A DNA stretch of 64,000 bases, taken from assembly GCA_934343805.1 (NCBI GenBank), contig CAKRIN010000001.1:62001-126000 (forward strand), given 5' to 3'. The notes below the pieces were generated by a model. It was not told the DNA's origin. It was given only the letters and a program-made list of their open reading frames with translations, and ran no database searches. The translations under genes and the position numbers were made by a program. This DNA comes from an uncultured Lachnospira sp. (GTDB lineage Bacteria > Bacillota > Clostridia > Lachnospirales > Lachnospiraceae). This document shows positions 34,626-44,778 of the stretch, one piece after another (the stretch's first letter is position 1; each line of letters opens with the position of its first letter).

Positions 34626-34673
34626 TAAAAAACAGGTGTAATATATAAGTCTTCCCTATACATTACACCTGTC
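34626..34673 (-). terminator. Terminator of clpB
   Basis: ACAGGTGTAAT (34632-34642) pairs perfectly with ATTACACCTGT (34662-34672); on the minus strand TTTTTTAAAA follows. It lies 43 bases past the clpB stop. Confidence 0.88.
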
Positions 34674-34715
34674 ATACTTAATTCTTTATAACCTTAATCC
34701 AATTATCCTACCGGC

Positions 34716-37313
34716 TTATTTCTGTCTTGCAGCGGCTCTGGCTGTCAGCTTTCCATCTACAAGGTCAATAACAATATCATCACCTGTATTGATATTGCCT
34801 GCAAGTATTAACTTGGCTGCCAGTGTCTCTACTGTCTTCTGGACATATCTCTTAAGTGGTCTTGCACCATACATTGGGTCAAATCCATTCTCAACGATAA
34901 AATCCTTGGCTGCGTCGGTAAGAACAATTTCAAGTTCCTTATCTGCAAGTCTTTTATTAACATCTGCAACTAAAAGATTGATGATGTTGCTGATATTGTC
35001 CTTAGTAAGCGGCTTGAACATAATTATCTCATCAAGACGGTTAAGGAATTCTGGTCTGAAGTGATTCTTTAAATCCCCCATAACTGCTTCCTCTGCTTCT
35101 GGCTTAATTGAGCCATCCGGATTAATTCCTTCAAGCAGATATGACGAACCAATGTTACTTGTCATTATGATTATAGTGTTCTTGAAATCCACAGTTCTTC
35201 CCTGTGAATCAGTGATACGGCCATCATCAAGTACCTGTAAGAGGACATTAAATACATCTGGATGTGCCTTCTCAACCTCATCAAATAGAACAACTGAATA
35301 TGGTTTTCTTCTTACAGCTTCTGTAAGCTGTCCACCTTCATCATAACCTACATATCCTGGAGGCGCTCCGATAAGTCTGGATACGGAATACTTCTCCATA
35401 TACTCGGACATATCAAGTCTTACTATATTAGATTCATCATCGAAAAGGCTCTCAGCGAGTGCTTTTGCAAGCTCTGTCTTACCTACACCTGTAGGTCCTA
35501 AGAACAGGAATGATCCAATTGGCTTAGTTGGATCTTTAATACCTGCCTTAGATCTTATGATTGCTTCTGTAACCTTAGTAACACCTTCATCCTGACCTAT
35601 AACTCTCTTATGGAGCTGTTCATCAAGATTAAGAGTTTTCTGCCTTTCAGATTCACTTAACTTGCTTACCGGAATACCAGTCCATCTTGATATAATCTTG
35701 GCAATCTCTTCTTCAGTAACACTTTCATGAACGAGGCTCATATCTCTGTTATTTGACTTCTTCTCAGCTTCTTCCAGAGCTTTCTGTGCCTGTGGAAGCT
35801 TACCGTACTGAAGCTCCGCTGCCTTATTAAGATCATATTCTCTCTTAGCCTGTGCTATCTGTGTATTGATCTGGTCAATCTCTTCCTTTAACTTACTTAC
35901 CTGGTCAACAGAAGATTTCTCGCTGTCCCATTTAGCTTTCTGGATATTAAAATCAGACCTTAACTCAGATAATTCCTTCTGTAATGCATCAAGTCTTTCT
36001 TTACTGAGGTTATCCGTCTCTTTCTTAAGGGCAGCCTCCTCGATCTCAAGCTGCATAATCTTTCTTCTCTTCTCATCAAGTTCTGCAGGCATTGAATCAA
36101 GTTCAGTTTTAATCATTGCACATGCCTCATCTACAAGGTCAATAGCCTTATCTGGCAGAAATCTGTCTGAAATGTACCTGTCTGACAAAGTAGCGGCACT
36201 TACAAGCGCGCCATCTGTAATCTTAACTCCATGGAACACTTCATATCTGTCCTTAAGACCTCTAAGAATTGAAATTGTATCCTCTACTGTAGGCTCATCA
36301 ACCATAACCGGCTGGAATCGTCTTTCAAGCGCCGGGTCTTTCTCGATGTACTCTCTGTGCTCATCAAGAGTTGTAGCACCTATACAATGAAGTTCACCAC
36401 GGGCAAGCATTGGCTTTAACATATTGCCTGCGTCCATAGCACCTTCTGTCTTACCTGCACCTACAATAGTGTGAATCTCATCAATAAACAGAATTATCTG
36501 ACCTTCAGATTTCTTAACTTCATCAAGCACAGCCTTAAGTCTTTCCTCAAATTCACCACGATACTTCGCACCTGCAACAAGCGCACCCATATCCAGTGCG
36601 AAAAGCTTCTTATCCTTTAATCCTTCTGGAACATCACCTCTGACAATTCTCTGTGCAAGTCCTTCAACAACTGCCGTTTTACCAACACCAGGTTCACCAA
36701 TAAGGACCGGATTGTTCTTAGTCTTACGTGAAAGGATTCTTATTACATTTCTGATTTCATTATCCCTGCCTATTACAGGATCAAGCTTTCCATCCTTCGC
36801 TCTTTCTACAAGGTCTGTAGCATATTTGCTAAGAGTATCATAAGTTGCCTCCGGATTATCCGAAGTAACACTCTGGTTACCTCTTACTGTGGCAAGAGCT
36901 GACAGGAATGATTCCCTGTTAATTCCATATGTCTTAAAAAGCTGCTTTATGCCCTTGTTAGGTGCTGCAATCATTGCAAGCATAAGATGCTCAACAGAAA
37001 CATATGCATCCCCCATTCTCTTTGCTTCATCTTCTGCATTTACTAAAACCTTATTAAGATCATTGCTTACATAAAGCTGTACATTTCCCGAAACCTTATT
37101 CTTCTGGCTAAGCAGAGTCTCAATATTCTTAACAAATGTGTCCTTATCAATTCCCATCTTCTCTATCAGACTTGCGATAAGACTATCTTCTATAGTTAAG
37201 AGACTGTACAGAAAATGTTCCTGGTCAATCTCCTGATTACCATAATCGTAGGCAATCTTCTCGCACTGGTTAACAGCCTCAATAGACTTCTGTGTAAACT
37301 TATTAATGTTCAT
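34716..37313 (-). CDS. clpB: ATP-dependent disaggregase ClpB
   Basis: An 865-residue Hsp100 chaperone that, with DnaK, pulls proteins out of aggregates. It has the N-domain (about 1-145), AAA1 with Walker A GEPGVGKT and the second-region ERRFQPV, a long coiled-coil middle domain (about 405-525, rich in Leu/Glu/Lys), AAA2 with Walker [10 protein letters not shown], and GSSYLLEG in the D2 region. The middle domain length separates it from ClpC/ClpA. It starts at ATG 37313 with AAGGAGG. The promoter carries a CIRCE operator, so it should be HrcA-controlled and heat-inducible. It is monocistronic. Confidence 0.97.
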   Translation of the reverse strand: MNINKFTQKSIEAVNQCEKIAYDYGNQEIDQEHFLYSLLTIEDSLIASLIEKMGIDKDTFVKNIETLLSQKNKVSGNVQLYVSNDLNKVLVNAEDEAKRMGDAYVSVEHLMLAMIAAPNKGIKQLFKTYGINRESFLSALATVRGNQSVTSDNPEATYDTLSKYATDLVERAKDGKLDPVIGRDNEIRNVIRILSRKTKNNPVLIGEPGVGKTAVVEGLAQRIVRGDVPEGLKDKKLFALDMGALVAGAKYRGEFEERLKAVLDEVKKSEGQIILFIDEIHTIVGAGKTEGAMDAGNMLKPMLARGELHCIGATTLDEHREYIEKDPALERRFQPVMVDEPTVEDTISILRGLKDRYEVFHGVKITDGALVSAATLSDRYISDRFLPDKAIDLVDEACAMIKTELDSMPAELDEKRRKIMQLEIEEAALKKETDNLSKERLDALQKELSELRSDFNIQKAKWDSEKSSVDQVSKLKEEIDQINTQIAQAKREYDLNKAAELQYGKLPQAQKALEEAEKKSNNRDMSLVHESVTEEEIAKIISRWTGIPVSKLSESERQKTLNLDEQLHKRVIGQDEGVTKVTEAIIRSKAGIKDPTKPIGSFLFLGPTGVGKTELAKALAESLFDDESNIVRLDMSEYMEKYSVSRLIGAPPGYVGYDEGGQLTEAVRRKPYSVVLFDEVEKAHPDVFNVLLQVLDDGRITDSQGRTVDFKNTIIIMTSNIGSSYLLEGINPDGSIKPEAEEAVMGDLKNHFRPEFLNRLDEIIMFKPLTKDNISNIINLLVADVNKRLADKELEIVLTDAAKDFIVENGFDPMYGARPLKRYVQKTVETLAAKLILAGNINTGDDIVIDLVDGKLTARAAARQK

Positions 37314-37385
37314 ACGATTACCTCCTTCTGTTACAATGAAGCTTCAACTTCACTGTTTATCTATTGTTTTCCTCTTACAATTGAT

Positions 37386-37414
37386 GTTATACATCTCATT
37401 GTTAGCACTGTCAA
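37386..37414 (-). promoter_or_regulatory. Sigma-A promoter of clpB
   Basis: Consensus TTGACA (37409-37414) and TATAAC (37386-37391) on the minus strand with a 17-base spacer. The -35 lies inside the CIRCE element. Confidence 0.88.
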
Positions 37415-37428
37415 GAGGCGAGTGCTAA
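37402..37428. promoter_or_regulatory. CIRCE operator (HrcA binding site)
   Basis: TTAGCACTG (37402-37410), nine bases, GAGTGCTAA (37420-37428). It differs from the CIRCE consensus TTAGCACTC-N9-GAGTGCTAA at one position only. It covers the clpB -35, so bound HrcA would block RNA polymerase until heat stress. Confidence 0.95.
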
Positions 37429-37439
37429 TGAATTTATTA

Positions 37440-37470
37440 AAAAAATATAAAGCCAGCAAAATACTGGCTT
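37440..37470 (-). terminator. Terminator of the glycerate kinase gene
   Basis: AGCCAG-CAAAATA-CTGGCT forms a 6-pair stem (37451-37469), followed on the minus strand by TTATATTTTTTT. It lies 18 bases past the gene at 37488. Confidence 0.8.
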
Positions 37471-37487
37471 CTTCATTACATGCATCC

Positions 37488-38723
37488 TCAAACACCTATT
37501 AATAATACAGAAACATCATTAACATTTGTTCCTGTCGGACCAGTTATGATAAGTCCATCTGTTAATCTGAGTGCATTATAAGCATCATTATTCTTAAGTA
37601 CATCAAATATATCTATGCCATTATTCTTAAGGACATTTGCAGTATCGCCATCGCAATATCCACCAGCGGCATCAGTTGGTCCATCCGTTCCATCACTTCC
37701 TATACTGAATACAGCAACATCTGGCATATCTTTTATTCCATCCGCTGCTGATAATGCAATTTCCTGATTTCTTCCGCCTTTACCATGACCTGTAATATTA
37801 ACTATCGTCTCTCCACCAGCTATATATGCAAGTTTCTTATCAGTCTTATAATATGTTTTCGCAATTGATGCAAGAAAGCTTCCTGCTTCTTTTGCCTCGC
37901 AACATAACTGATCTGTAAGTATTACTGGCTGATATCCATATTTTAAACATTCTGATGCAACAACTTTGCATAATTCACGTACACTTCCATTAATATATGT
38001 TGTGACATTATTAAGCTGCTTTGGCGTTTCTATATCCATTAGTTTTCTGGCATCTTCGCTAAGTTTAATATTATATTTATCCACAATATACCTTGCTTCT
38101 TCGCATGTTGACAAATCCGCACATGCCGGGCCTGATGCTATCATATCCAGCGGATCTCCAAGTATATCCGACAACACTATTGACACAACCTGCGCAGGCT
38201 CGCACATTTTGGCAAACCTTCCACCCTTTATTTCCGATAAACGTTTTCTTATTGTGTTTATTTCAACAATATCTGCACCACATGCAAGTAACTGATTAGT
38301 TATATCCTGCAATTCTTTTCCTGTAATCTGAGGCTTTTCAAATAATGCACTTCCACCACCTGACAAAAGAAACAGAACTGTATCACCTTCCGAAAGATTT
38401 CCCACCATATCAATTACCTTCTGCGTTGCTATGAAAGAATTCTCATCTGGCACAGGATGACCCGCTTCAAAACATTCTATATTCTTAATAGGAGCTTTTA
38501 CATGTCCATACTTTGTTATTACAATCCCATTATTTATTCTCTCACCCAGGCAATCACTGGCTGCTTTAGCCATCTGCCATGCTGCTTTTCCTACTGACAC
38601 AAGAATAACTTTCCCCTCAAATTCAATATTATCAAGTGTCTTTCTGACTGCCTCATCAGGAAGGACTTTCTTTATTGTCTCATTAATTATATTATCTGCA
38701 ATCATTCTTAATTCTTTATTCAT
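37488..38723 (-). CDS. Glycerate 2-kinase (MOFRL/DUF4147 type)
   Basis: A 411-residue class II glycerate kinase that makes 2-phosphoglycerate from D-glycerate. It contains VSVGKAAWQMAKAA, LFLLSGGGSALFEKP, a central IASGPACAD, YIAGGETIVNITGHGKGGRNQE and the MOFRL-type ending GSDGTDGPTDAAGG. The frame extends to 38822, but GGAG sits six bases before ATG 38723. D-glycerate arises from sugar-acid catabolism (tartronate, glucarate or galactarate routes), which would suit a pectin-using cell, though no linked pathway genes are in the window. It is divergent from the diguanylate cyclase gene. Confidence 0.9.
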   Translation of the reverse strand: MNKELRMIADNIINETIKKVLPDEAVRKTLDNIEFEGKVILVSVGKAAWQMAKAASDCLGERINNGIVITKYGHVKAPIKNIECFEAGHPVPDENSFIATQKVIDMVGNLSEGDTVLFLLSGGGSALFEKPQITGKELQDITNQLLACGADIVEINTIRKRLSEIKGGRFAKMCEPAQVVSIVLSDILGDPLDMIASGPACADLSTCEEARYIVDKYNIKLSEDARKLMDIETPKQLNNVTTYINGSVRELCKVVASECLKYGYQPVILTDQLCCEAKEAGSFLASIAKTYYKTDKKLAYIAGGETIVNITGHGKGGRNQEIALSAADGIKDMPDVAVFSIGSDGTDGPTDAAGGYCDGDTANVLKNNGIDIFDVLKNNDAYNALRLTDGLIITGPTGTNVNDVSVLLIGV

Positions 38724-38906
38724 AAGTTTCTCCTTCAACATAATCTGCTGATTAACTATTCTGAAAAATATAATAAGCTTTCCGCTATTAAATTCAAGTA
38801 GATAAATATTATTTTTCTGCATTATTATTTACCTTTGTAATATTTATACCTTTTTCCCATGAAAATATGTTATTATATAGAAAAACAGATTCGGGGTAAT
38901 TATATA

Positions 38907-40550
38907 ATGAAACAATCAGAAAGATGTAATATAGATATTCGACAGATATGTTCATTGCTGCTGTTAATGATAATAACTGTCCTGACTATATATCTATATA
39001 ATACAACTCAGGTTAAAAACCTTGGCTTTGACAACGATTCTCTTTCAGTTATAAAAGATAATTTTACACTTACATACAATTCAACCAAAAAAAATGTTTC
39101 ACTTCCTTTTAACCTTAACGAAAAATCATATGATATTGTTATTCAGAGACATTTTTCAAGGGATGAAATTTCTGGTGGATATATATCTTTCTATGCCTAT
39201 AATCCGGCATGCAATATATACATAAACAACCAGCTTATACTGCATGAAGACACTTCCAATGATTCACTGAATCTTGCAAATCCTTCACACTGGTATTGTT
39301 TTGAAGTTCCTGATGGAGATTTTGACCTGACAATTAATATGCACAACAATTTAAAGTTAAGCACCATATTTGAATTATACAGTGGTTCAAAAAGCGCAAT
39401 ACTTTTCAACATCATTAAAAAAAATGTTCTTTCAATTGTACTGAGTTTTATTACAATAATTATTGGTGCTGGTCTTGTTATTGGTTCTGTTTTTATAAAA
39501 GGAAAACTTTCCAACAGATTGCGCTGGCTTGGAATTACATCCATTGATAGTGCCATATGGGTTTATTCTTTATCGGATTCTTCCCAGTTAATTATTAATA
39601 AGACTTCTGTTATAGCTTTACTTGGATATTGTTCTTTCTTTATGCTGCCTTTACTTGTAACCGGATTTTTGCTAACATATGACGCCTTTAAAAATATGGT
39701 ATTTGTCCGGATCTTTTACTGGTCTGAATTTGCAGCTATAGTAATCATATTCATGATGCAATTTCTAAATATAATACAATGGACTGATCTGCTTATCGTT
39801 GTACACATAGAAGTAATAACTATAATTCTGGTTATCCTTATAAGCTCCATAAGAAACATAAGGCACAAAATTTCTGATGATAACAGCATATATTGTGCGC
39901 TTATTATTATTGGTGCATTTATTTTTACAGATATCGCAAGATATTATATTTCAAAGCCTGCAGATGGAATGATTAAATATTCAACATATGGATTAATAAT
40001 TCTGTTAATGTACCTTACTTATTCCGTTATTCATATGATTACCAAAAGTTCTCTTCAGGAAGCCAAGAATGCAGTTTATCGCGAACTTGCATTTAAAGAT
40101 GCCATGACTCAGCTTGAAAACCGTTCTGCGTATGAACTTAAAATTACTGAATTAAGAAATAATAATTGTTCTTCCGGATTTATACTAATAGCTGATCTTA
40201 ATAATCTTAAATTAATTAATGACAGCTATGGGCATCAATTTGGAGATGATGCAATAACCAGAACTGCTTCTCTTCTGCGCAGATTTTTTTCAGATTGTGC
40301 TCATTGCTATAGGACTGGCGGTGATGAATTCTGCATTATTTCAGATAAACACTCTGATAAAGAACTAAATCATGTGATTAGTGACTTTCAGAATGCAGCT
40401 AAAGATGAAGAAGCATTGCTAAGTTATCCATATTCAATAGCTATCGGTTATGGCAATATCAATGCAGATGGCATTGATGAATGTATCAAATCTGTAGATG
40501 CCGCCATGTACAAAAACAAACATGACAGTAAAAAGGGACGTGCAGATTAA
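38907..40550 (+). CDS. Membrane-bound diguanylate cyclase with extracytoplasmic sensor
   Basis: A 547-residue GGDEF protein that should make cyclic di-GMP from GTP. Layout: one membrane helix near residues 15-32, an outside beta-rich domain of about 150 residues (YNPACNIYINNQLI region) resembling 7TMR-DISM-type sensor domains, about seven membrane helices, then the GGDEF domain starting FKDAMTQLENRSAYE. The catalytic motif GGDEF is intact at residues 471-475, so the enzyme should be active; no EAL or HD-GYP domain is present. Start ATG 38907 follows GGGG. The ligand is unknown; the DISM-like ectodomain suggests a carbohydrate or other small molecule. Confidence 0.88.
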   Translation: MKQSERCNIDIRQICSLLLLMIITVLTIYLYNTTQVKNLGFDNDSLSVIKDNFTLTYNSTKKNVSLPFNLNEKSYDIVIQRHFSRDEISGGYISFYAYNPACNIYINNQLILHEDTSNDSLNLANPSHWYCFEVPDGDFDLTINMHNNLKLSTIFELYSGSKSAILFNIIKKNVLSIVLSFITIIIGAGLVIGSVFIKGKLSNRLRWLGITSIDSAIWVYSLSDSSQLIINKTSVIALLGYCSFFMLPLLVTGFLLTYDAFKNMVFVRIFYWSEFAAIVIIFMMQFLNIIQWTDLLIVVHIEVITIILVILISSIRNIRHKISDDNSIYCALIIIGAFIFTDIARYYISKPADGMIKYSTYGLIILLMYLTYSVIHMITKSSLQEAKNAVYRELAFKDAMTQLENRSAYELKITELRNNNCSSGFILIADLNNLKLINDSYGHQFGDDAITRTASLLRRFFSDCAHCYRTGGDEFCIISDKHSDKELNHVISDFQNAAKDEEALLSYPYSIAIGYGNINADGIDECIKSVDAAMYKNKHDSKKGRAD

Positions 40551-40620
40551 TAATATTGAATAAATCAGACATTTCAGGTTCATAATTATTACTATAATTT
40601 CAAACATAAAGGAGAATTTT

Positions 40621-42294
40621 ATGAGTAATAATATGGATCTGGAATATGATATGTTCTGTTACCAGTGTGAACAGACTGCTGGTGGAAAAGGCTGCACCAA
40701 GCTCGGTGTATGTGGAAAGACTCCCGAAATAGCTAATCTTCAGGATTTACTTATTTATCAATTAAAAGGAATCAGCTTTTATGCAAAACATCTTTTAGAT
40801 TCTGGACTTAATGTTGATAAAAGCATTGTAAGTTTTATTGAAAACTGTCTCTTTACAACTCTTACTAATGTTAATTTCAATGTGGATGACCATATCCACC
40901 TTCTTAAACAATCCCGTGATATTAAGAGCAACCTCAAAAATATGATTGGCATAACCGATCACGTCACTCCCGCTGCTGCATATGAACTGCCCGAAACAAA
41001 AGCAGATATGCTTCGTGACGCGCCAATGGCAGGCATAATGTATGACAAGACATTAGACCCTGATATCCGTTCTTTAAGACAGACAATTCTTTATGGACTT
41101 AAAGGAATAAGTGCCTATGGACATCAGGCAAGAGAGCTTTCCTATTACAGTGACAATGTTGATAATTTCTATATCACAGCACTTGAAGCAATTACCGACA
41201 ACACACTTACTGTAGAGGAACTTATCCGTCTTACACTTAAAACCGGAGATATGGCTATTGAAGTTATGAAAAAGCTTGATGAGGCAAACACTACCATTTA
41301 CGGTAATCCATCACCTCACACAGTTAATGTTCACATTAAGAAAGGTCCGTTTATTATCGTATCAGGCCATGATCTTAAAGACCTCGAAATGCTATTAAAG
41401 CAGACTGAAGGTCTTGGTATTAATATATATACTCATGGAGAAATGCTCCCATCTCATGGTTATGATGGTCTTAAAAAATATGCACATCTTGTTGGTAACT
41501 TTGGTGGAGCATGGCAGGATCAGCAGAAGCAGTTTGATAATCTTCCCGGCTGTATTTTAATGACTACCAACTGTCTTATGCGCCCAAGAGACACCTATAA
41601 AGACAGAATATATTCCACTAATGTCGTAGGCTGGGATGGTATTAAATATATTGAGAAAAAACCTGACGGTGAAAAAGATTTCTCTGAAATCATAAAACAG
41701 TCTCTTGAACTTGGAGGCTTTACTGAAGATCAGGAGGTTAAAGAGATTCTTGTAGGATTCGGACATGAAGCGGCACTTTCGCATGCAGGAGAACTTGTGG
41801 AAGCTGTCAAATCCAAGCAGATAAGACATTTCTTCCTTATTGGAGGCTGTGACGGTGCAAGACCGGGAAGAAGTTATTTTACTGATTTTGCAACAATGGT
41901 TCCTGATGACTGTATGATTCTTACACTCGCATGTGGCAAATACCGCTTCAACAAGCTTGATTTTGGTACTGTTGCCGGACTTCCAAGACTCCTTGATATT
42001 GGTCAATGCAATGATGTGTATTCTGCAATTCTTATTGCTAACGCTCTTGCCGATGCATTCAATACAGACGTTAATAGTCTTCCATTATCACTTATTGTTT
42101 CATGGTACGAACAGAAGGCTGTTGCTGACCTTCTTGCACTATTAAGTCTCGGCATCAAAAAGATATATCTGGGGCCTACCCTGCCGGCATTCATAAGTCC
42201 AAATGTATTGCAATATCTTGTTGACACATTTCAGTTACAGCTTATAAGCAATCCTGAAGATGATATCAAAACATGTCTTGGACAGGCTGTTTAA
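40621..42294 (+). CDS. hcp: Hybrid cluster protein / hydroxylamine reductase
   Basis: Hcp carries a 4Fe-4S cluster and a hybrid Fe-S-O cluster and acts in nitric oxide or hydroxylamine detoxification and nitrosative stress. The 557-residue protein has the N-terminal cysteines C13, C16, C25 and C31 (CX2CX8CX5C), the class I spacing of strict anaerobes. Hybrid-cluster ligand regions are visible: NIYTHGEMLPSHGY, GCILMTTNCLMRP, GGCDGARPGRSYFTDF and LACGKYRFNKLDFG. ATG 40621 follows AAAGGAG. An electron-donor gene (hcr) is absent here, as is usual for class I. A TATAAT at about 40600 is a likely -10. Confidence 0.96.
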   Translation: MSNNMDLEYDMFCYQCEQTAGGKGCTKLGVCGKTPEIANLQDLLIYQLKGISFYAKHLLDSGLNVDKSIVSFIENCLFTTLTNVNFNVDDHIHLLKQSRDIKSNLKNMIGITDHVTPAAAYELPETKADMLRDAPMAGIMYDKTLDPDIRSLRQTILYGLKGISAYGHQARELSYYSDNVDNFYITALEAITDNTLTVEELIRLTLKTGDMAIEVMKKLDEANTTIYGNPSPHTVNVHIKKGPFIIVSGHDLKDLEMLLKQTEGLGINIYTHGEMLPSHGYDGLKKYAHLVGNFGGAWQDQQKQFDNLPGCILMTTNCLMRPRDTYKDRIYSTNVVGWDGIKYIEKKPDGEKDFSEIIKQSLELGGFTEDQEVKEILVGFGHEAALSHAGELVEAVKSKQIRHFFLIGGCDGARPGRSYFTDFATMVPDDCMILTLACGKYRFNKLDFGTVAGLPRLLDIGQCNDVYSAILIANALADAFNTDVNSLPLSLIVSWYEQKAVADLLALLSLGIKKIYLGPTLPAFISPNVLQYLVDTFQLQLISNPEDDIKTCLGQAV

Positions 42295-42312
42295 TACAGC
42301 TTCATATAATTT

Positions 42313-42373
42313 GCGGTGCCCTTATATATCGTCTTAACATAGAAAAAAGGGCACCGCACTAATTTCTTAGTGC
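42313..42373. terminator. Convergent terminator with overlapping hairpins
   Basis: GCGGTGCCCTT (42313-42323) pairs with AAGGGCACCGC (42347-42357). A second stem, CACTAA-TTTC-TTAGTG at about 42357-42372, abuts its 3' arm. T runs are weak. It lies between the convergent hcp and SpoIID-like genes and probably ends both transcripts. Confidence 0.65.
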
Positions 42374-42392
42374 TCCAGCCCCTTCTAATACT

Positions 42393-43664
42393 CTATAACT
42401 CTGCTAACCCTGCAAGAGCAACATATTTCTCTGATACTGTAAACCATGTTGGAAAATCTGTTATTCCTGACTGAGGAAGATTAAAAATCCTCTGAAACTC
42501 TTTAACTGCAGCAGCTGTCTGCTCGCCATATATTCCATCTACACTAAGAACTGGTATCGATTTATAATATTCTCCAATCAGGTTAAGCTGTTCCTGAAGC
42601 TGTCTTACTTTTTGCCCTGATGAACCGATATCTAAATTCATTCCCGGCCATGAATATGGTATTCCACTTATCTGCTCTGCTTCATTAATATACACATCCT
42701 GACCATAATAATACCTTAATATCTCTATAGATGAATAATTCTGGTCTCCAAGATACTTACTTCCCCATTGAGAAAGCCTGTTAGGACATGTAACCCTTTT
42801 TCCATCGCAATACTGCGTAAGTATCGGCTGTTTTACATTTGGTCTTGATATGTAATTGTCAAATATATCATCTACTACCTGTGATATACTTTCAAATACA
42901 TTTCTCCCATTAACCCATTTCTGATCATATGCAGTTGATGACGTTATTGTAAAGTCATAAAACTGATTCCTATACCATTCGGTATATACACGATTAAGCG
43001 TAAATGACATTATTGCAAGCACATTAGCCTGTATGGTCTGTCTTGGCCATGTTGAATATATTTCCGAGCTGGCAACATTTTTAATATAATCTTTATAAGT
43101 TACATAATAATTGTCAGCTGAAGAATCCGTTGGCGGTCCATCATGCACGACTACTATCTCTGGTACAACGACCCTGTCAAGGACAATCTCTCCCGACTGT
43201 CCCATTGGTTTTATCTCCGCCTCATCTATTTTAGGTGGATAATCTCCATATAAAGTATTAACTGGAATTACAATATTATAATCCGCATTATTCTCCATAT
43301 TTTCTCTACCGGTCATCCTTATATTCTGAAGACTGATTTCTCCTGAAAACATATCACTTCCTGACACATTGACATCGAAATATCCTGGTGCAGTAACCCT
43401 TATATCATATTCAGAAAATGGCTGTCTGTTTCCTGGCTCCATGCTATATTCAATAGGAGGTGCGCTTAAATCATTAAATATTGCTATTCCATCTGAATCA
43501 GTAGTAATCTCTCCAACTTCATTGTCAGGATTACCTGTATATGATATTCTGACAGCTGCACCTTTTACTGGCACATTTTCATAATTCACAACGCTTACTT
43601 TAAGTCTTCCCTTATCTATATTTCCTTCTGGCACTTCAAATGTATGTACATATCCAACATTCAT
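42393..43664 (-). CDS. SpoIID-like protein with C-terminal peptidoglycan-binding domain
   Basis: A 423-residue protein. The N-terminal part (about 15-110) looks like a carboxypeptidase-regulatory-like beta-sandwich (VKGAAVRISYTG, TTDSDGIAIFNDL). The middle (about 190-330), with YVTYKDYIKNVASSEIY, IQANVLAIMSFTLNRVYTEW and SSTAYDQKW, matches the SpoIID/LytB lytic transglycosylase-type family. The end (IGSSGQKVRQLQEQLNLIG to VDGIYGEQTAAAVKEFQ) is a PG_binding_1 domain. There is no recognisable signal peptide, which is odd for a wall enzyme. It is divergent from an amidase gene; SpoIID enzymes act on glycan stripped by amidases, so the pair probably works together. Start 43664 has GAGG. Confidence 0.75.
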   Translation of the reverse strand: MNVGYVHTFEVPEGNIDKGRLKVSVVNYENVPVKGAAVRISYTGNPDNEVGEITTDSDGIAIFNDLSAPPIEYSMEPGNRQPFSEYDIRVTAPGYFDVNVSGSDMFSGEISLQNIRMTGRENMENNADYNIVIPVNTLYGDYPPKIDEAEIKPMGQSGEIVLDRVVVPEIVVVHDGPPTDSSADNYYVTYKDYIKNVASSEIYSTWPRQTIQANVLAIMSFTLNRVYTEWYRNQFYDFTITSSTAYDQKWVNGRNVFESISQVVDDIFDNYISRPNVKQPILTQYCDGKRVTCPNRLSQWGSKYLGDQNYSSIEILRYYYGQDVYINEAEQISGIPYSWPGMNLDIGSSGQKVRQLQEQLNLIGEYYKSIPVLSVDGIYGEQTAAAVKEFQRIFNLPQSGITDFPTWFTVSEKYVALAGLAEL

Positions 43665-43762
43665 AATTAAACCTCATTAACGTCTTAAAATACTTATATG
43701 ATGTTGGTACATAAAATATGCATTTTGCATACAATATTATGATCAATCTATACGGAGATATT

Positions 43763-44701
43763 ATGGCTAAATATAAAATTGCCATAGATGCCGGTCACGG
43801 AGGCGGCGATTATGGTGCTACTTATAATGGAAGATCTGAAAAAGATGATAATTTAAAGCTTGCACTTGCTGTTGGAAATATTCTTGAAAAAAATGGTGTT
43901 GATGTTGTATACACAAGAACAACAGATGAATATGAAACCCCTTTCAAAAAAGCCACAGATGCAAATGAAGCTAATGCCGATTATTTTGTTTCTATACACA
44001 GAAATTCTTCTCCAACGCCTAATCAGTACTCTGGAGTAGAAAGTCTTGTATATAACAATTCTGGCATCAGAGCAACAATGGCAGCTGACATCAATTCAGA
44101 ACTTGAGAAAGCAGGTTTTAAAAATCTTGGGATTACTGAGCGTCCTAATCTCGTAGTCCTTAAGCGAACACATATGCCTGCTGTTCTTGTTGAAGCCGGT
44201 TTTATAAATAATGATAAAGACAATGAACTTTTCGATAAAAACTTCGATAAAATTGCAAATGCAATTGCAGATGGCATTCTTAAAGCCTTAGGTATTTCAC
44301 CATCCCAAACAACACCTTCATCAGTTAATTCAGCATCAACTGGTTCTGATTATAACTCAGACAACTACACTAACAGCAATAATAATAATGAGAAGATTTG
44401 TGAAAAAAGTCATGATGAAAATAACAGAATTTGTAATAAAAAATATACCGGAAGCTGTACATGCGAAGATAACTATGAACCAGTAGCACTGTATCGCGTA
44501 CAGGTCGGTGCATACAAAAACAAAGACAATGCCGACAGAATGTTAAATTCCCTGCTCATAGAAGGTTTTCCGGCATTTATTATATATGAAGACGACTACT
44601 ATAAAGTACAGGTCGGTGCATTCCGTATTTTATCCAATGCAATTAAAATGGAGCAAAAACTGCGCCGCTTCAGATACAGTACCTATATTGTATATTCATA
44701 A
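43763..44701 (+). CDS. N-acetylmuramoyl-L-alanine amidase (Amidase_3) with SPOR domain
   Basis: A 312-residue zinc amidase that cuts the bond between MurNAc and L-Ala. AIDAGHGGGDYGA carries the first zinc histidine, SIHRNSS the second, and VLVEAGFINN the catalytic glutamate. A low-complexity Ser/Asn/Thr linker (about 190-235) leads to a SPOR domain (YRVQVGAYKNKDNADRML ... YKVQVGAFR), which binds denuded glycan. Start ATG 43763 with GGAG is preferred to the longer frame at 43718; from it no signal peptide is seen. Divergent from the SpoIID-like gene, with about 100 bases between the starts. Confidence 0.9.
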   Translation: MAKYKIAIDAGHGGGDYGATYNGRSEKDDNLKLALAVGNILEKNGVDVVYTRTTDEYETPFKKATDANEANADYFVSIHRNSSPTPNQYSGVESLVYNNSGIRATMAADINSELEKAGFKNLGITERPNLVVLKRTHMPAVLVEAGFINNDKDNELFDKNFDKIANAIADGILKALGISPSQTTPSSVNSASTGSDYNSDNYTNSNNNNEKICEKSHDENNRICNKKYTGSCTCEDNYEPVALYRVQVGAYKNKDNADRMLNSLLIEGFPAFIIYEDDYYKVQVGAFRILSNAIKMEQKLRRFRYSTYIVYS

Positions 44702-44705
44702 AATT

Positions 44706-44751
44706 AAAGGAGGAAAACCATGTGTATGAACCAGCATGGTTTTCCTCCTTT
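44706..44751. terminator. Bidirectional terminator after the amidase gene
   Basis: AAAGGAGGAAAACCATG (44706-44722) and CATGGTTTTCCTCCTTT (44735-44751) form a perfect 17-pair stem with a 12-base loop between two convergent genes. The stem contains an AAAGGAGG ribosome-site-like sequence. Confidence 0.88.
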
Positions 44752-44778
44752 ATAAACATATTAATAAATTGTAATCAA

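Noticed and set aside
34264..34715. CRISPR array at the repeated TACTAA/TTTAGTA region
   Set aside because: Repeats are 10-base inverted arms with 17-base loops and 37-57 base gaps, not long direct repeats with uniform spacers; no cas genes are present.
44706..44751. AAAGGAGG at 44706 as ribosome site of a small plus-strand gene
   Set aside because: The ATG behind it opens only a few codons and the sequence is one arm of a perfect terminator stem.
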